This document shows positions 11,015 through 22,700 of a DNA stretch of 64,000 bases, in pieces. The DNA comes from Klebsormidium nitens. Taxonomy: Eukaryota > Streptophyta > Klebsormidiophyceae > Klebsormidiales > Klebsormidiaceae. The stretch covers positions 7,535-71,534 of the forward strand of contig DF237346.1 in assembly GCA_000708835.1 (NCBI GenBank). The letters run 5' to 3'. The first letter of the stretch is position 1, and every line of letters starts with the position of its first letter. The notes under the pieces are model-generated. The model was not told the DNA's origin. It was given only the letters and a program-made list of their open reading frames with translations, and did no database searches. Made by a program: the position numbers and the translations under genes.

Positions 11015-14000
11015 TTAGGTCTTATGCCGCAACTGAAAAAAGTCTTGCATCTTGTCTGCCATGACCGGGGGCCACCTCCGTATTCTCCTCAGCCAGTCCT
11101 GATCCCGATACTTGGCGCACCCGTCATAAAGCTGCCCCGCATTGATGTTCTCGCACGCAAACTGCCACGTGCTCTCAGCCTCTCGCTCTCGTCCCTGAAT
11201 AATCAGCGGAAGTTTTCAGCATGTCAGGAGGTCGCTTCCAAAAACCGTTTGGGTTCACTTGTCGCATCCAAAGAATTGAACAGTCTGCTCTCGAAGCAAC
11301 CGCAACATTCTCAGGGAAGAAAAGCCAACATATCCGTCCAGTGATTGAAAATGGTAAAGCACACGGGCTTGCCAAAGGAGGTGAAAAAGAAAGAAGGTCT
11401 GCTCACTGTACACGACTGCGCTCAATGCCAAGTCATATACCAAATCGTATGCGAGTGTCTTCCTCGTTTTGCCCCGTTACCTGAGACCAGTAGAGGGCGG
11501 CCAGGGCCGCTCGCATGTCGATGCTCCCGGGCGCTCGCCGGGCCACAGTCGTCAGCTCTTTGAGGCCCTCCTTCTCGTTGCCAAGCTGGACACGTGAATA
11601 CAAGCAAGCAGCCAAGATAAGGGGAATTGCGAGATAAGAGGTCGAGTAGATAGAAGCAGCATCTCCGAGAAACGGCGGTATTTCGAGTAACAAAAGCTTG
11701 CAGCAATTGACTTCGTGGGTCTGACTTGGAAACACGAAGAAAACCAAGTCTCAAGCAGCATACCACAGCTTCTGTGGAGGCGGCAGATTGAGTGGGCCTC
11801 CTTTCGATCATGGCCGCCTTCGGACAATCTGCATTCTCGTAGCTTTGATTCCACACCGCCAACCCGCTCACCTGGATCTGCATGAGCGCAGCGTTGGCAG
11901 CTGAGTAGATAGCCCCGTCTAGTTGCCGGCCCTCTTGAAAACCCTGCAAAACGGGAAGAGAGTTCAGACGTCGTACGGAGGAGATGCGACGTGCACGTTT
12001 CGAAACAGTCGCTTGACAGCGCTGAGGCTTCACCTCTCAAAGCGTTGTAATAGTAAAGCAAGGAATGGACGCAGATTCATGAGGAATGCAATTCCTTTGA
12101 TCAGGGGGTGAGACACAATTGTCCTATATCCGCTTCGTGCTGGCATGTGTGCTCCCCTGTGAGCCAAATTGAATCGACACCCATGATAATAGGCTAAGTT
12201 CGGAAAAAGTAGTTTCTTGGAGGCAACAATGGAGTCGAGCAGACAGTTAGGCAGACCGGCAATGATACCAAAGTCGACCCGGATTGTCTGACACCGAGGA
12301 GAAATGGGGACGCTTTCCAGGCATACAAAAAAGAGTACAAGAAGCAACAACAGAGAAAAGATCAGAAACGGGAACGGTTCACTTCAGACTAGCATGAGAA
12401 CGAGGATCGCCATTCCCACCTTGACGCTCAACTCGTAGTCCCGCAGCGCCTCGCTCCACTGCCCCAGCGACGCAAACGCGTTCCCTCGGCTGTTCAACAC
12501 ATAGGGCTCGTCAAAACCGGTGGCCTTCTTCCCCAGGCGCAGTGCGGTTGTGTAATCATCCACCGCTTTGTCCCAGTAAGACAGGCCCTCGTAGGCAAGG
12601 GCCCTGCTGGAGTAGCCCCGGAAGTTGGACGGGTTCCTGATAGAAAGCAACAATGATGTCAGCATGATGTCATTTGTCTGAGGCGACATGAGATCAAGAG
12701 GACTCTCACGGGTAGAGCCAAAACCGACTTAGCACTCTGAACCAGAGACCAATCTGCTGAGACGTCGCTTGCGTGGATGGGATCGGAAGTTGATCAAGAG
12801 TGGAGGGGCCAGAGCATCTATCCAACTCGCTATGGGGGAATCTCTGCAGGATCGCTGGGGCATGTATTCGAAAAGCCGCACGTTGACAGAGGTTCGCAGC
12901 AGATTGAATGATTGCATATCTATCCAGCAAGTCAAAAAGGACTTGCAAGTGTCAATACTGCCAGTCAATCAACCCTATAATGCGATAGATGATTTACAGG
13001 TGAAGTACAAAGTCCCTTCAGAATGCAAGGCTTCCGCCACTCACTTCTCAAGCACATAGTTGAAATCGTCCAGGGCTTCATTGAACTTCTTGGAGTCCAC
13101 TCGAAGCTGCACAGAAGGACTAAAAGGACTGAGTCAGAAGCTACTTCAAAAGACCACCCCATAGATAATGGATTTTGGACAATATACCACAGAACAACAT
13201 CCTGTAGGCTCAGTTGCAGGACGGCTCCGCTAAACAGAATGTTAGGCCCTTCTTGTAACAAGGACGCGCCTCTCAAACTCATGCACTCTTTCGCAGAAAC
13301 TTCATGCACAGCTGATCTCTTGGACAACAATCGTTCAATACCACAAGTGCCCCGGAGACCGGCACGGTAGCCTGTGAAAAGCACGTCTCTTGCCTGACGG
13401 AACAAGTGAGTCTTCGCACTGTCAAAAAGTTTGAGGGGTTTTCCTGGCAAAACTTGTCACATTGAAGGCTGGCGGCCTGAATGACAAACTTCCGCCCCAG
13501 ACCCGGCCAACTCATTATCTATACTTCGGACGGAAGTGGCAAAAAAACATTCACGTTCAGATCGATGACTGTGGCATGGGAAGACATAGCCTCGACCAGG
13601 TTTTGCTGTGGGATGCTATCCACCTACCTGCCCTCTCGCCTCCCTCCACTCTGTCCGCTCCGGCTCCAGCGCCACCAATTTATCAAACAGCGTGCACGCC
13701 TCTGCCAGTGCGGCCCACCTGTTCTGGCTCGTGGGGTCCAAACCCCGGCCCCAGGCTTCAGACGCCTGATCTAAGAGCTCCAATGCTTGGGGAGAAGGAA
13801 CACTAGAAACCACAATGCTGCCTGCCTGTGACTGTGAGGGATGCTTCAAGAACGTGGCGGTGGAAAAGAAGAGCGCGCCTGCTGCCAAGAGTGAGCGCCG
13901 CGTGCTTGGGAGTTGGGGATTTATGGGGCTCGCAGAAGGTACAGAAGTCACGCGTTTTGCAGGATTCGAGCAAGTGCATGGATCTTCTTGACAAGTGGAG

Positions 14001-14395
14001 TCTGAAGGTTGACATTGTCTGCTTTCAGAGGTGCTTGGGAGGGAAAATCTATCGCAGTGACTCTCAATAAATCGGCTTCTGCTCCTTTCCGTCAACGTTA
14101 CATGATCAGAGGTGGTCGAAGCTCTCCACTTGTCTACAGCTTGCAGACTTCTAACAGAGTTCCTTTGCGAGCTACTGCGTAAGACGCTTCCTAAAAGAGC
14201 ATCAGCCAGGCCTTCCTGTGATTTCGGATCACTTTTGCCTCTTGCTCGCAGAATATGCTGATGAGCGCCGCAGCATTGTCTTCCAGAGCTGCTTCGGGCG
14301 CACGAATGGCTTCCAGAGGAACCTGCCACTAAGCCTGAGCTGCGAAGCAAGCGGCTGCCAACACAGGACTCCATGCCGTGCGCCAGTCCCTGCAT
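11015..14395 (-). CDS. Thylakoid-lumen TPR protein
   Basis: Six exons on the minus strand join in phase: 14395-13628, 13106-13045, 12636-12420, 11943-11872, 11585-11481 and 11194-11015, giving 467 residues. The long N-terminus is Ser/Arg-rich like a chloroplast transit peptide. It is followed, near residues 165-190, by a twin-arginine plus hydrophobic segment (STRRSLLAAGALFF) and a short polar stretch ending SQA. That is the layout of a Tat-dependent lumen-targeting signal. The rest consists of tetratricopeptide-like helices, for example FNEALDDFNYVLEKNPSNFRG and WSEALRDYELSVK, and it ends with a conserved-looking RIRRWPPVMADKMQDFFQLR tail. This resembles the plant 'chloroplast lumen common family' proteins, whose partner is not established. 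The gene is head to head with the probable flagellar gene. Confidence 0.8.
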
Positions 14396-15325
14396 TCACA
14401 ACGCTGTGCTTAACGAAGGGTAGACCCTACGGGCTCACAACCTTCAAATTGACCCGGGCGCGATCGCCGCGGTCGCGCGCAAAACCACTCTATGAATTTT
14501 TCGGCGCACCGTAGACTGCCAACTCTCGTCGACACTCGTCAAATTTCTCCATCGATTTTCACGCCGCGCCGACTCCCGGTATAGTGGGTACTGACTCTCG
14601 CCGAGTCTCGTAGTGGGCTCGTAGTCTCGGACTCCAGCGCGGCCGCCCTTCAGGCTTCAGGCGCTCTTTTTCCGAATCCTAGCTTCCGCCCCACATTGAT
14701 CAGCTCTTAAAGTCTAAGTCTCGAGTCTAAAGACTCTAACGATCGCGCCACTGCTCTCCTGACTTTGCAGAATTGCTTAGAGGACGTGCACGGGTCAAAG
14801 CCGTCCGATGTCTCTGACTTGTGTCAAGAGCCGTCCGATAAACTCTTCGTGGGCCGGGAGGCGAATAAGGAAACCGGCGTATATCACGCCGTGAAGTGCA
14901 AGCATAGTTACAGCAGCTGCAGCATCAATCTTGAGTCCACAATATGAATTAATATTGGCCCAGATACCACTAAGGATGTGTTGATAAAAACTGTTTATAA
15001 TTTCAAAGACGTTCTGCTCTTGAAACCACGAAAAGCATCTTGGATTTCAGTGACATTGGTCCATTCCGCCCTAGCTAGTCTCAAATTGGCCGCATGCGTC
15101 TGATCGAACAGCATTGGAACAAGCTGTCGGAATCTCGGAAGGGCATTGCTGACATGAGTCTGCTTTGACTGTCGGCCCAGCAACTTGCCCGGACAACAAC
15201 GTTAAGCAACATCTGGTTGTGCAGCCCCATTGGAAGCCTGGTACGGTATCTTAAACTCGCCTTGAGCATTTCGGCACGATCGAGCGCACGGCATTGCTTG
15301 TCCGCTCAGCACTTTATTTGCCACC
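14396..15325. promoter_or_regulatory. Bidirectional promoter region (inferred)
   Basis: This 930-base gap lies between the start codons of two divergent genes, so it should hold both promoters and 5' leaders. The half near the TPR gene is GC-rich with CGATCGC/GTCGACACTCGTC words; the half near the + gene is AT-richer. No certain TATA box or operator can be assigned by eye. The + gene's start has a near-ideal GCCACCATGG context at 15320-15329. Confidence 0.4.
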
Positions 15326-18300
15326 ATGGCATTGGAGGCGCACCCCTTTACGAGCTTTAATAAGCCCGGGGCTAACGGGACGCAGACCCTCATTGGGAAC
15401 TGGGTGGAGGAACGAGTGCTAGAGCAGAGCACCAGTTACTCCCGCTACAAGGTGGGATATCACCTCAACAAGTTTGTTATTGCTTTGAGGTACAATGCTG
15501 CAAGCCAGTCTTAGCGGAAGTGGCTGTTCGTCTCGTATCTGATGGTGCATGCCGCACGGCCGGATTATTCTGCTCCAATATCCCGCGGCCGCATCCTTCT
15601 TGGTGCTCGTCACTGCACTTTGTTGCATGTGAATGTTTGAGCTTCAACTGTCACCTCCTAGACCTAGCCCCAGAGGATTCCTTCTTTTCAAAGAACTGGA
15701 AAGTGCTCAAAGGTGCCTCAATACGTGCCCACTTAAACAGCAACACTATTTTACTGCCTAATGGTTGCATTTGACATGAACCAAAAACCATAGTCAGGAC
15801 AAATCCGGGTAGTTTCCCGACCTCTCTCTCAAATCTCGTACTGCCAGGAATCCACACAACCTGACATTGCACTTGAGCCCGACAACCAATCTCGCAAACC
15901 GCTAACAAATCTAAACACCCAAGCAAAACCATCACATGAGCTCCCAGAACGTTTGCAGAGTAGCTCCCAACCTAGTTGCGTACGGTGGTGCTGACTTGAC
16001 ACTTTGCGTCTCTTCAGGACTGGGCCAGCACCGCAGAGAATGGCGGCAGTGTCTACCCAAGGAAGGTCCCAAGCACAGCGACTGCCATTGAGACGGCTCC
16101 TAGAGTCATGCCCACCTCAGAAGATTCTCAGGTGAGCTTTCTAAGATCACTTTACAAGCTTGTCGTGTGCAAGAATGCATCTTTCCTGGTAAGGTAGATG
16201 TAAGAAGAGCTACATGTGCAACATAGTTATGCATCTCCGAGAGTTGGAGTGCTACCTGTGGAAATTTGAGGACTTGATTGAGCAGTAGATAGTGGTGACT
16301 GGAGTGTCCTACAAACGCGCAGCTGTATGAGTCAAATTTAACAATTCGAAATGTCACAGACTTTGGTCCTCTCTTAAGCGTGAAGAGTATTGATAGACGG
16401 CATTCGAATCGCCAATTCAACGGCTTTGAGAGCGATTGGAATGTTACGACGGTTCGCATCGACGAAGGGAGTTTGGCGTAGTAAGAGCTGCCTTTCGTGG
16501 CAGTCGGAGCAATGTTTGCTGCAGCTGTCATGGAGAAGAGGTCAAACAAATTTTGGGGCACAAAACACACAGGCAGAGTTGAGTCTATAAAGGGCTCGCT
16601 GGAGTCCAATCTAACAAGGTAGTAGTGCTCGCAGGCAGCGGCAACTCACTTCATGACGGTAAAGCAGGAGACGTACGCGGACCCCAAACGAACTGAAACG
16701 GACGTCCGAACCGCCCACTATGTGGACATGTCTAAGCTGGGCAAGAAGGGCGCCAAGATGGTGGCGGAGCTCTGGCGGGAAGCGAGGTGAGCCCACGTCT
16801 AGTTGCTGTCGAGCAGGCTGTCTTAGGGCGGCATGACGTCGCTCGGTGTGATATTGCTTGTTGATGTCCCGCAGGGATTTGAGTCTGCCTCTAACAAGGT
16901 CGGAAGCAACCTGTGCTTCCCCGTTCATTTCAGGTTCTTCTCGAATCTTGAACAGATCCCGAGTTTCGAAGCGCTGTTGAGGCCACTTTTCTTTCGATAC
17001 ATCTATCAAAGAAAACGTTGTAGGCACGTCGATAGTTTCTAAAGACGAGATTTTGAAGCACCCCTCGACGTCGTCTGTTCAGCAGAAGACCTTTCTGACG
17101 ATTTTTGCGCTTCCTCTCTCTCAGTGCCCTCCCAGAACCCGAGCCGCCTTCGTCTTCTTTCGAGACTACCAACCGGACTGTGCATGGGCCCCTCGACACG
17201 TCTCTCGTCAGAAATGCGATGAAGGGAAGCAGAGTCATGAAAACCCAGGACGGGAAACTGATTCCGGCAGGTGGGTTGTACAAATCTGCGAGCGAAGTTC
17301 TAATCCCTCTTTTCAGTTCACCAGGGTTCGACCATGCACTGAGTTAGGAAGGCTTCGGTTAACCCACAACGAGTAGCAGAACACGAAAAGCCAAGTGAGG
17401 GCTGCCTCGCGTAACCTTCTCGTGTGATCAAATCTAGGGGGAAGAAGACGAGCGGACATAGTCGATTGTCCTTTATGGTCTTTCCGGATCAGCTACTGGG
17501 CGCCTTGCAACGAATACTCAAAACTCAGTAGATTGTCTGCTTCTTCCGACGGTGTAACGCTCCCATGGGTTTCCGTACGGAGATCTGTTGTTGATGCTAT
17601 ACCCACCTTTCTTGCTCGATGCAGAATGCCGAGACGGGACCTTTCAAAGCGAGCTGGGACTTCTGCCGCTATCGAGCCTGAATCGCAATGCGAGCTTTGG
17701 TCAGGAGCCGGATCTGGTAAGCGAGTCGTCATAAGTACTGCTGACTTCACATTTGCGTTCTCCATTTGGTACCAGACAGGTACAAGTCAAGCTTCGAGGA
17801 TGATTGAGCCGCTAAATATAAGTTGCAAAAGCGGAATCGTAGGAGAACCTTTCCGAAGCCAATCTTGTGAGGCTGAAGACGAGGAAGCTCTGTCTTCAAC
17901 GCAGTCCTCGGTACCAATTGCACGACGATGATAGATGCAACGCTGAGAGTCGAACAGCACGACTCTGAGGAAGCAATAAGTTGGCCAAATGTTCTGCTAC
18001 GACTTGTCGAGCCTCTTCTCTGAATGCCGCTGATTTTTGCGCTAAGCTTGGCTGCACTTTTGTGAAGCGAGCGTGTGTGCTGTGAAGTCCCGCGAACTGA
18101 TTGCGTCCAAGGTCCCACCTTTTGGGCGAGGCATCCCTCCGCAATCCCTCAAAGTCCACCACTACTGAGGGCCTTTTAGACGCCAGTGGCTGTGCGACCG
18201 GGGAGACCTACCGGGCAGCCTCAGAGCTTTGGACGACTACGGTATAACGGCTTGAAACATAGGGAAGTTGTGGTCCCGCAAACGCTCAGGACTTACATGT

Positions 18301-18459
18301 GCATCTGCACCTTTGCAGGATGCTCCGATCACCATCTACTCCACGTCTAAGGAGGGCGACTTCGCCCAGACACGTGGCGCCGGGGCCGTGCGTTTTGGAA
18401 AGTCGTGCAGATTCAGCAAACCGATAGACGACCCGACTAAAGTGGTCACGGATCAATGA
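15326..18459 (+). CDS. Probable flagellar (axonemal) protein
   Basis: Seven exons join in phase: 15326-15451, 16018-16131, 16635-16786, 17125-17270, 17625-17716, 18170-18241 and 18319-18459, giving 280 residues. The start has an excellent context. The protein has no membrane segment or enzyme motif. It carries short motifs typical of flagellar-associated and microtubule-inner-type proteins: TLIGNWVEER near the N-terminus, TVKQETYADPK in the middle, and VRFGKSCRFSKPI close to the C-terminus. The GNW-EER motif suggests a CFAP107-like protein, but I hold that weakly. If right, the organism makes flagellated cells. The acceptor of the sixth exon (CTGAG) is the least certain junction; a small extra exon near 17780 is possible. 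Confidence 0.65.
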
Positions 18460-19707
18460 CGTTCGTCTGTTGCAGCCAAGAGATTGCTGGTCACGGTGCC
18501 CACATGTTCATTAGACCGTCTTTGGGAATATAGTGGGACTCAAAAACAGTGCTTCCAGGCTGAGGCGTGTTATTTTAAAACATTTGACTGCAAGACGGTA
18601 TTGGAGATATGCGTGTACATTGCCTTCACTGCGGCGCGCCCAGCGTGAGTGCTTACATCTCGTTTGCGCTTCTGGAATCCGAGACGACTACGCACGGACA
18701 CATCTGATCAGAGCAAAAGCCCATGAAAACTTTTAACCACTTCAATTGTTTTCGGCCGGCCCGGCCTAGCTGAACATGTGAAAGGTGTCTCACTAAGCAG
18801 TTAGGTATCTCGACTCCATGCCACGCGCGCAGGGGCGCCGCGCGCATGTGAGTGGCCTTCGAGTTCAGCAAAGTGGCCAACAGCGGCGAGCCGCCCCGCG
18901 TGTGTGCAATTAGCTGAAACTCCTCAGCTGCTCAACCTATTTTGGCGGCCGGGGTACCTATATATCATGCTCAGTACGTGCCATATATACCTAGCCTGCG
19001 AATCACATATGCATATCATTAATTGTGCATGTACATTTACGGAAGCCGCCGATCCACGCCACGACCCCGGTAGGTGAATATGAGTCAAATCGTTTCATGG
19101 AGTTGACAGCCCGTGGCATAGGTATAGTATAATTAATTTACCATGTACTGACATTCAACGCTCTAAAGTACTGGAAATACTGGCTGCATGAGCTGCATGT
19201 CGGACATCACTGGGCCCGAATATTCATAGCGCATATCTTCCAATGATCGCAGGCGCCCCGTGCGGCCACATGGCGGCAAGGCCTGACTGCATAAACCCTG
19301 TCACTGTCTTCTAGATGGATGCACCATGCAACGTTGGCGTGTGCTGATGCACGGTGACGAATTTTACATGGTGACTCATGCACCAACGTACGAGCAAACA
19401 GGGCGGCAAGGTTCTGTCCCTCTTGCGGTCTTGACGTGCTCGCATATGTTTCTCAAGTTGGTCAGGGCGGTGTAGTAGCGAATCCGTAGCTCAACTCTAT
19501 TATCCTACATTCTGCGTGATCGAAGTGCAGTGTCGTCAGGCGGCGCGGGTATCCGTTCCCTGATTACCCCTCAATGCACAGCTATGCTAAAGGTTTAAGA
19601 AACTCGGCACTGTCGCCTGTTAAAACTACCTATATACATCAAAGACAGGTATTACTCGTACAACATTTACAGCATAGATTTCCGCAGGATTTTTAGTTCC
19701 CTCTCGT
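18460..19707. other. Intergenic region between convergent genes
   Basis: It lies between the 3' ends of the flagellar gene (+) and PCCA (-). No coding frame is convincing. It has AT-rich parts with ATGCATAT, ATATATAC and TAATTAATTT words and one GGCCGGCCCGGCC cluster near 18755. Confidence 0.4.
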
Positions 19708-22700
19708 TTACTCAAACTCTATGATCACTTGATCAGCGGCGAGGACGGACCCTACTTTCGCGGACACGGCCTTCACGACGCCTTCTTGCTCCGCCCGCAA
19801 CACGTTGCGCATCTTCATCGCTTCAACCACTGCCAGCTCAGCGCCGGGCGATACCTGTACGTGCAAAAACTTGATGTCAAGAATCCTTCGAATTGAAACT
19901 CTCTATATTCGATCAAGCAATATTTCGAAGAGCATGGAAGGAGCTGTCTGCAGCACGCTGACGTGGCGTTATCGCCAACCAATGCGCGACAGCTCGTAAG
20001 TTGCAAGGTTGGGCGTTTGCAGTCAGTACTCACGTTTTGTCCCTCTTTAACGGCAACGGAGATGAGCGCACCGGGCATCGGGCTCCGCAAGAACTGCACG
20101 AGAGGGACATGACACGTGATGTTTAGGCCATAATTCTCGATCAATAGACTCTCAGAAGCCGCTGCTTGGCACGTGGGCGAGAACGACAGGAAAGTACAAC
20201 CGATCCGAGTAGTGCTGATCTGCGACAATTCCAGGTCGACCCACGACTTCAAGAATCACGGAACATTTTCAGTAAGCCCCAGATATTCAAGTCATTAGAC
20301 GCAGCTTTGCTCTGCTTAATAAAATTCAGGAAGGCGTTATGATTAGACGGTAGTGGAAGCGCCAACCGTATCCCTACCTTGCTGTAGTCCACGACTCGAG
20401 GGGGCGGCATATGCTTCGCCATGGCTGCTTGATCCGGCCTCTCAATCAACACGTCATGCTGTAGAAAAGGGCACAAGCTCAGTCGGATCGCCGTCATGCA
20501 GATCCAAAAAGAAAAGTTAAACATGATCTCGAGGCAACAAGGAAAGGAGGACTTGAGGGGACTGGATCATACAGAAGGTTCCAAGCGGTGTGTAACGAAC
20601 GGCAAGAGAGTCACTCTCGTGACTTTAGTGCCAACTTCGATGTTTTGTAGTTTGTAATGTGCGTTCTACTTATCTTTCGCAAAAGCGTCGAAGCCCAGAT
20701 TCAATTATGGACAATCCGCGAGCACGGTTTCATGAAGGTACTCAGCAGAGTACCAATGGAAGAGTTTTAAAAGCGCGTGCAGAACATTCTGCAGTAGTCG
20801 CCTCGAGTCTTCTGGATAACGGCAGATGCAGGAGAATCCTGTTTTGGGCTCGCGAGGTCCGCAAGTTCTCAACCGGAGCGCGTGCCCAATGAAGTCGCGT
20901 GCGCCGTATGACCAGCAGCACACCATCTTAGCCTAACTTACTGCCCTCACAAAAAAGCAGTGAGTAAGAGAGCGCTGTTCGTTGTGCTCGCAATACCCAC
21001 GACTCAGAACAGTTGAAGGAGCTGTTACTTGCCTGCGAGCCGGCGAAGAGGATGGAGAAGCCTCGGGGCAGTTTCTTGATAATCTGGAACGACATGGGCT
21101 GCTTCTTTCCGTCGAAGTCGACGTCCACTAGGTGCGGTTGCCCCGGATTTGGTGTCAGCAACTGTACGGCAATCTTGGAGCCGTCCAACTTCACGTCCTG
21201 CATAATGGTTTGGAAAGAAGGTTATCGATTTTGTTGGGTTCATACGAATCTGAAAGACCAAGGTTTCTTGATGATCTGGAACGACATAAGCTGCTTCTGG
21301 CCGTCGAAGTCAACGTCCACTAAGTGCGGTTACCCCTGGATTGGTGTCAGCAGGTGAATGGGAATCTTGGCGCCATCCAACTTCACGCCCTGCATGGTAT
21401 GTTGAAAAGAAGGCTCGTGTTTGTCTATGGCTCATTGTTGAGTACAAGAGTCAAATGTTCCTTTCTTAGGTACCAGTTCCGGCCAGAAGCATGACAGACG
21501 AACTCCTGGCAATACAGCTTTTCCATGACCTGGAGGATCGGAGGGTGTGCGAGCAGGGGAACACGATTGCGCAGTCCAGTGCTGGCACGTGCTTTCAGGT
21601 CCTTTAATGACTACACCCCTTGAACCTGAATTTAAGATTGCCTGCCAATCCAAACACGGGTACAGTTGACTCAAACGTTGCGAGCTTTCGACAAGTAAGG
21701 ATTCCCCGCAACTGCCCAGCCGCTCTGGGAAACAAGATGTAAAAGACGATGCACAATACCCACCTTCCAGCATTATCCGCAATATGCACAGATTTGATCC
21801 TGACACTTTGTTGTGATAGCGCACTTTCAAGATCTAGAAAGACTCCTGTCTCTATAACCGGGTAGTATCTTACGTATTCGCCCGTCACGTCTGACACCGG
21901 CGAGACCACCACCTCGTGCTGCTGCCCGGCGTCGACGGTGAGTGTCAATTTGATGGGATCCCCGCTGGGGAAAATGGAGAACGACTGCTGATGCAGCTTC
22001 GCCACGTGGAGGGCTGCCGCGCTCGCGAGCATCCGGGCCTGAAAAGAAGCATAAAAGACAACGTTAATTTGCATCTTGACCAGTATCTCGACATCTTGCC
22101 TTGTCCAAAGATGTTTGAGGCTGGCCAGTATATGCCCGTGACTAAAACAAGCAGGAGAAAAGAGGGATAAAGAATAGTTGCAAAGGGACGACGATAGGGG
22201 AGGAAGCGCCTTAGAAAACGACAGCAGGGCGAGTCTTATCTTCCGTGGATTTGCGGGGATTTTGCCAGTGGGAAGCTCTCAGGATCCTTCAGCATGACGA
22301 AGCCAACGGATATCAGCCCCCACGACTCGCTGAAGTTCTGCGGGTCAATTTCCACAGGTCTTAAGCGAAGTTTGCAAAATGGAATTTTTGTGTGAGGTTA
22401 AAGTTAGAGGGATTGCCAGCCATATTATCCCCCGTGGAAATCAGGTGAGTCCTAGACTGAGCTCACCTCTTGAGCGTCTGTCAAGTAGTCGCCCTGCCAA
22501 CCCTGGGGGTAGTGCTCCTGAATGAACTTGGTCGTGATGTTGCCGGACCGGAAGTCCTGCACACATAAACCAACCATCCTTAAAGCTTTGCCTGCAAGCG
22601 CGTTTAGAACCACAATTGCTTCTGATGGTCTTCCTACCATCTTCCAAGCCTCAAAGAGCATGAGCGGCAACGCCACTTCTCGAATGAATTAGAAGGGAAA

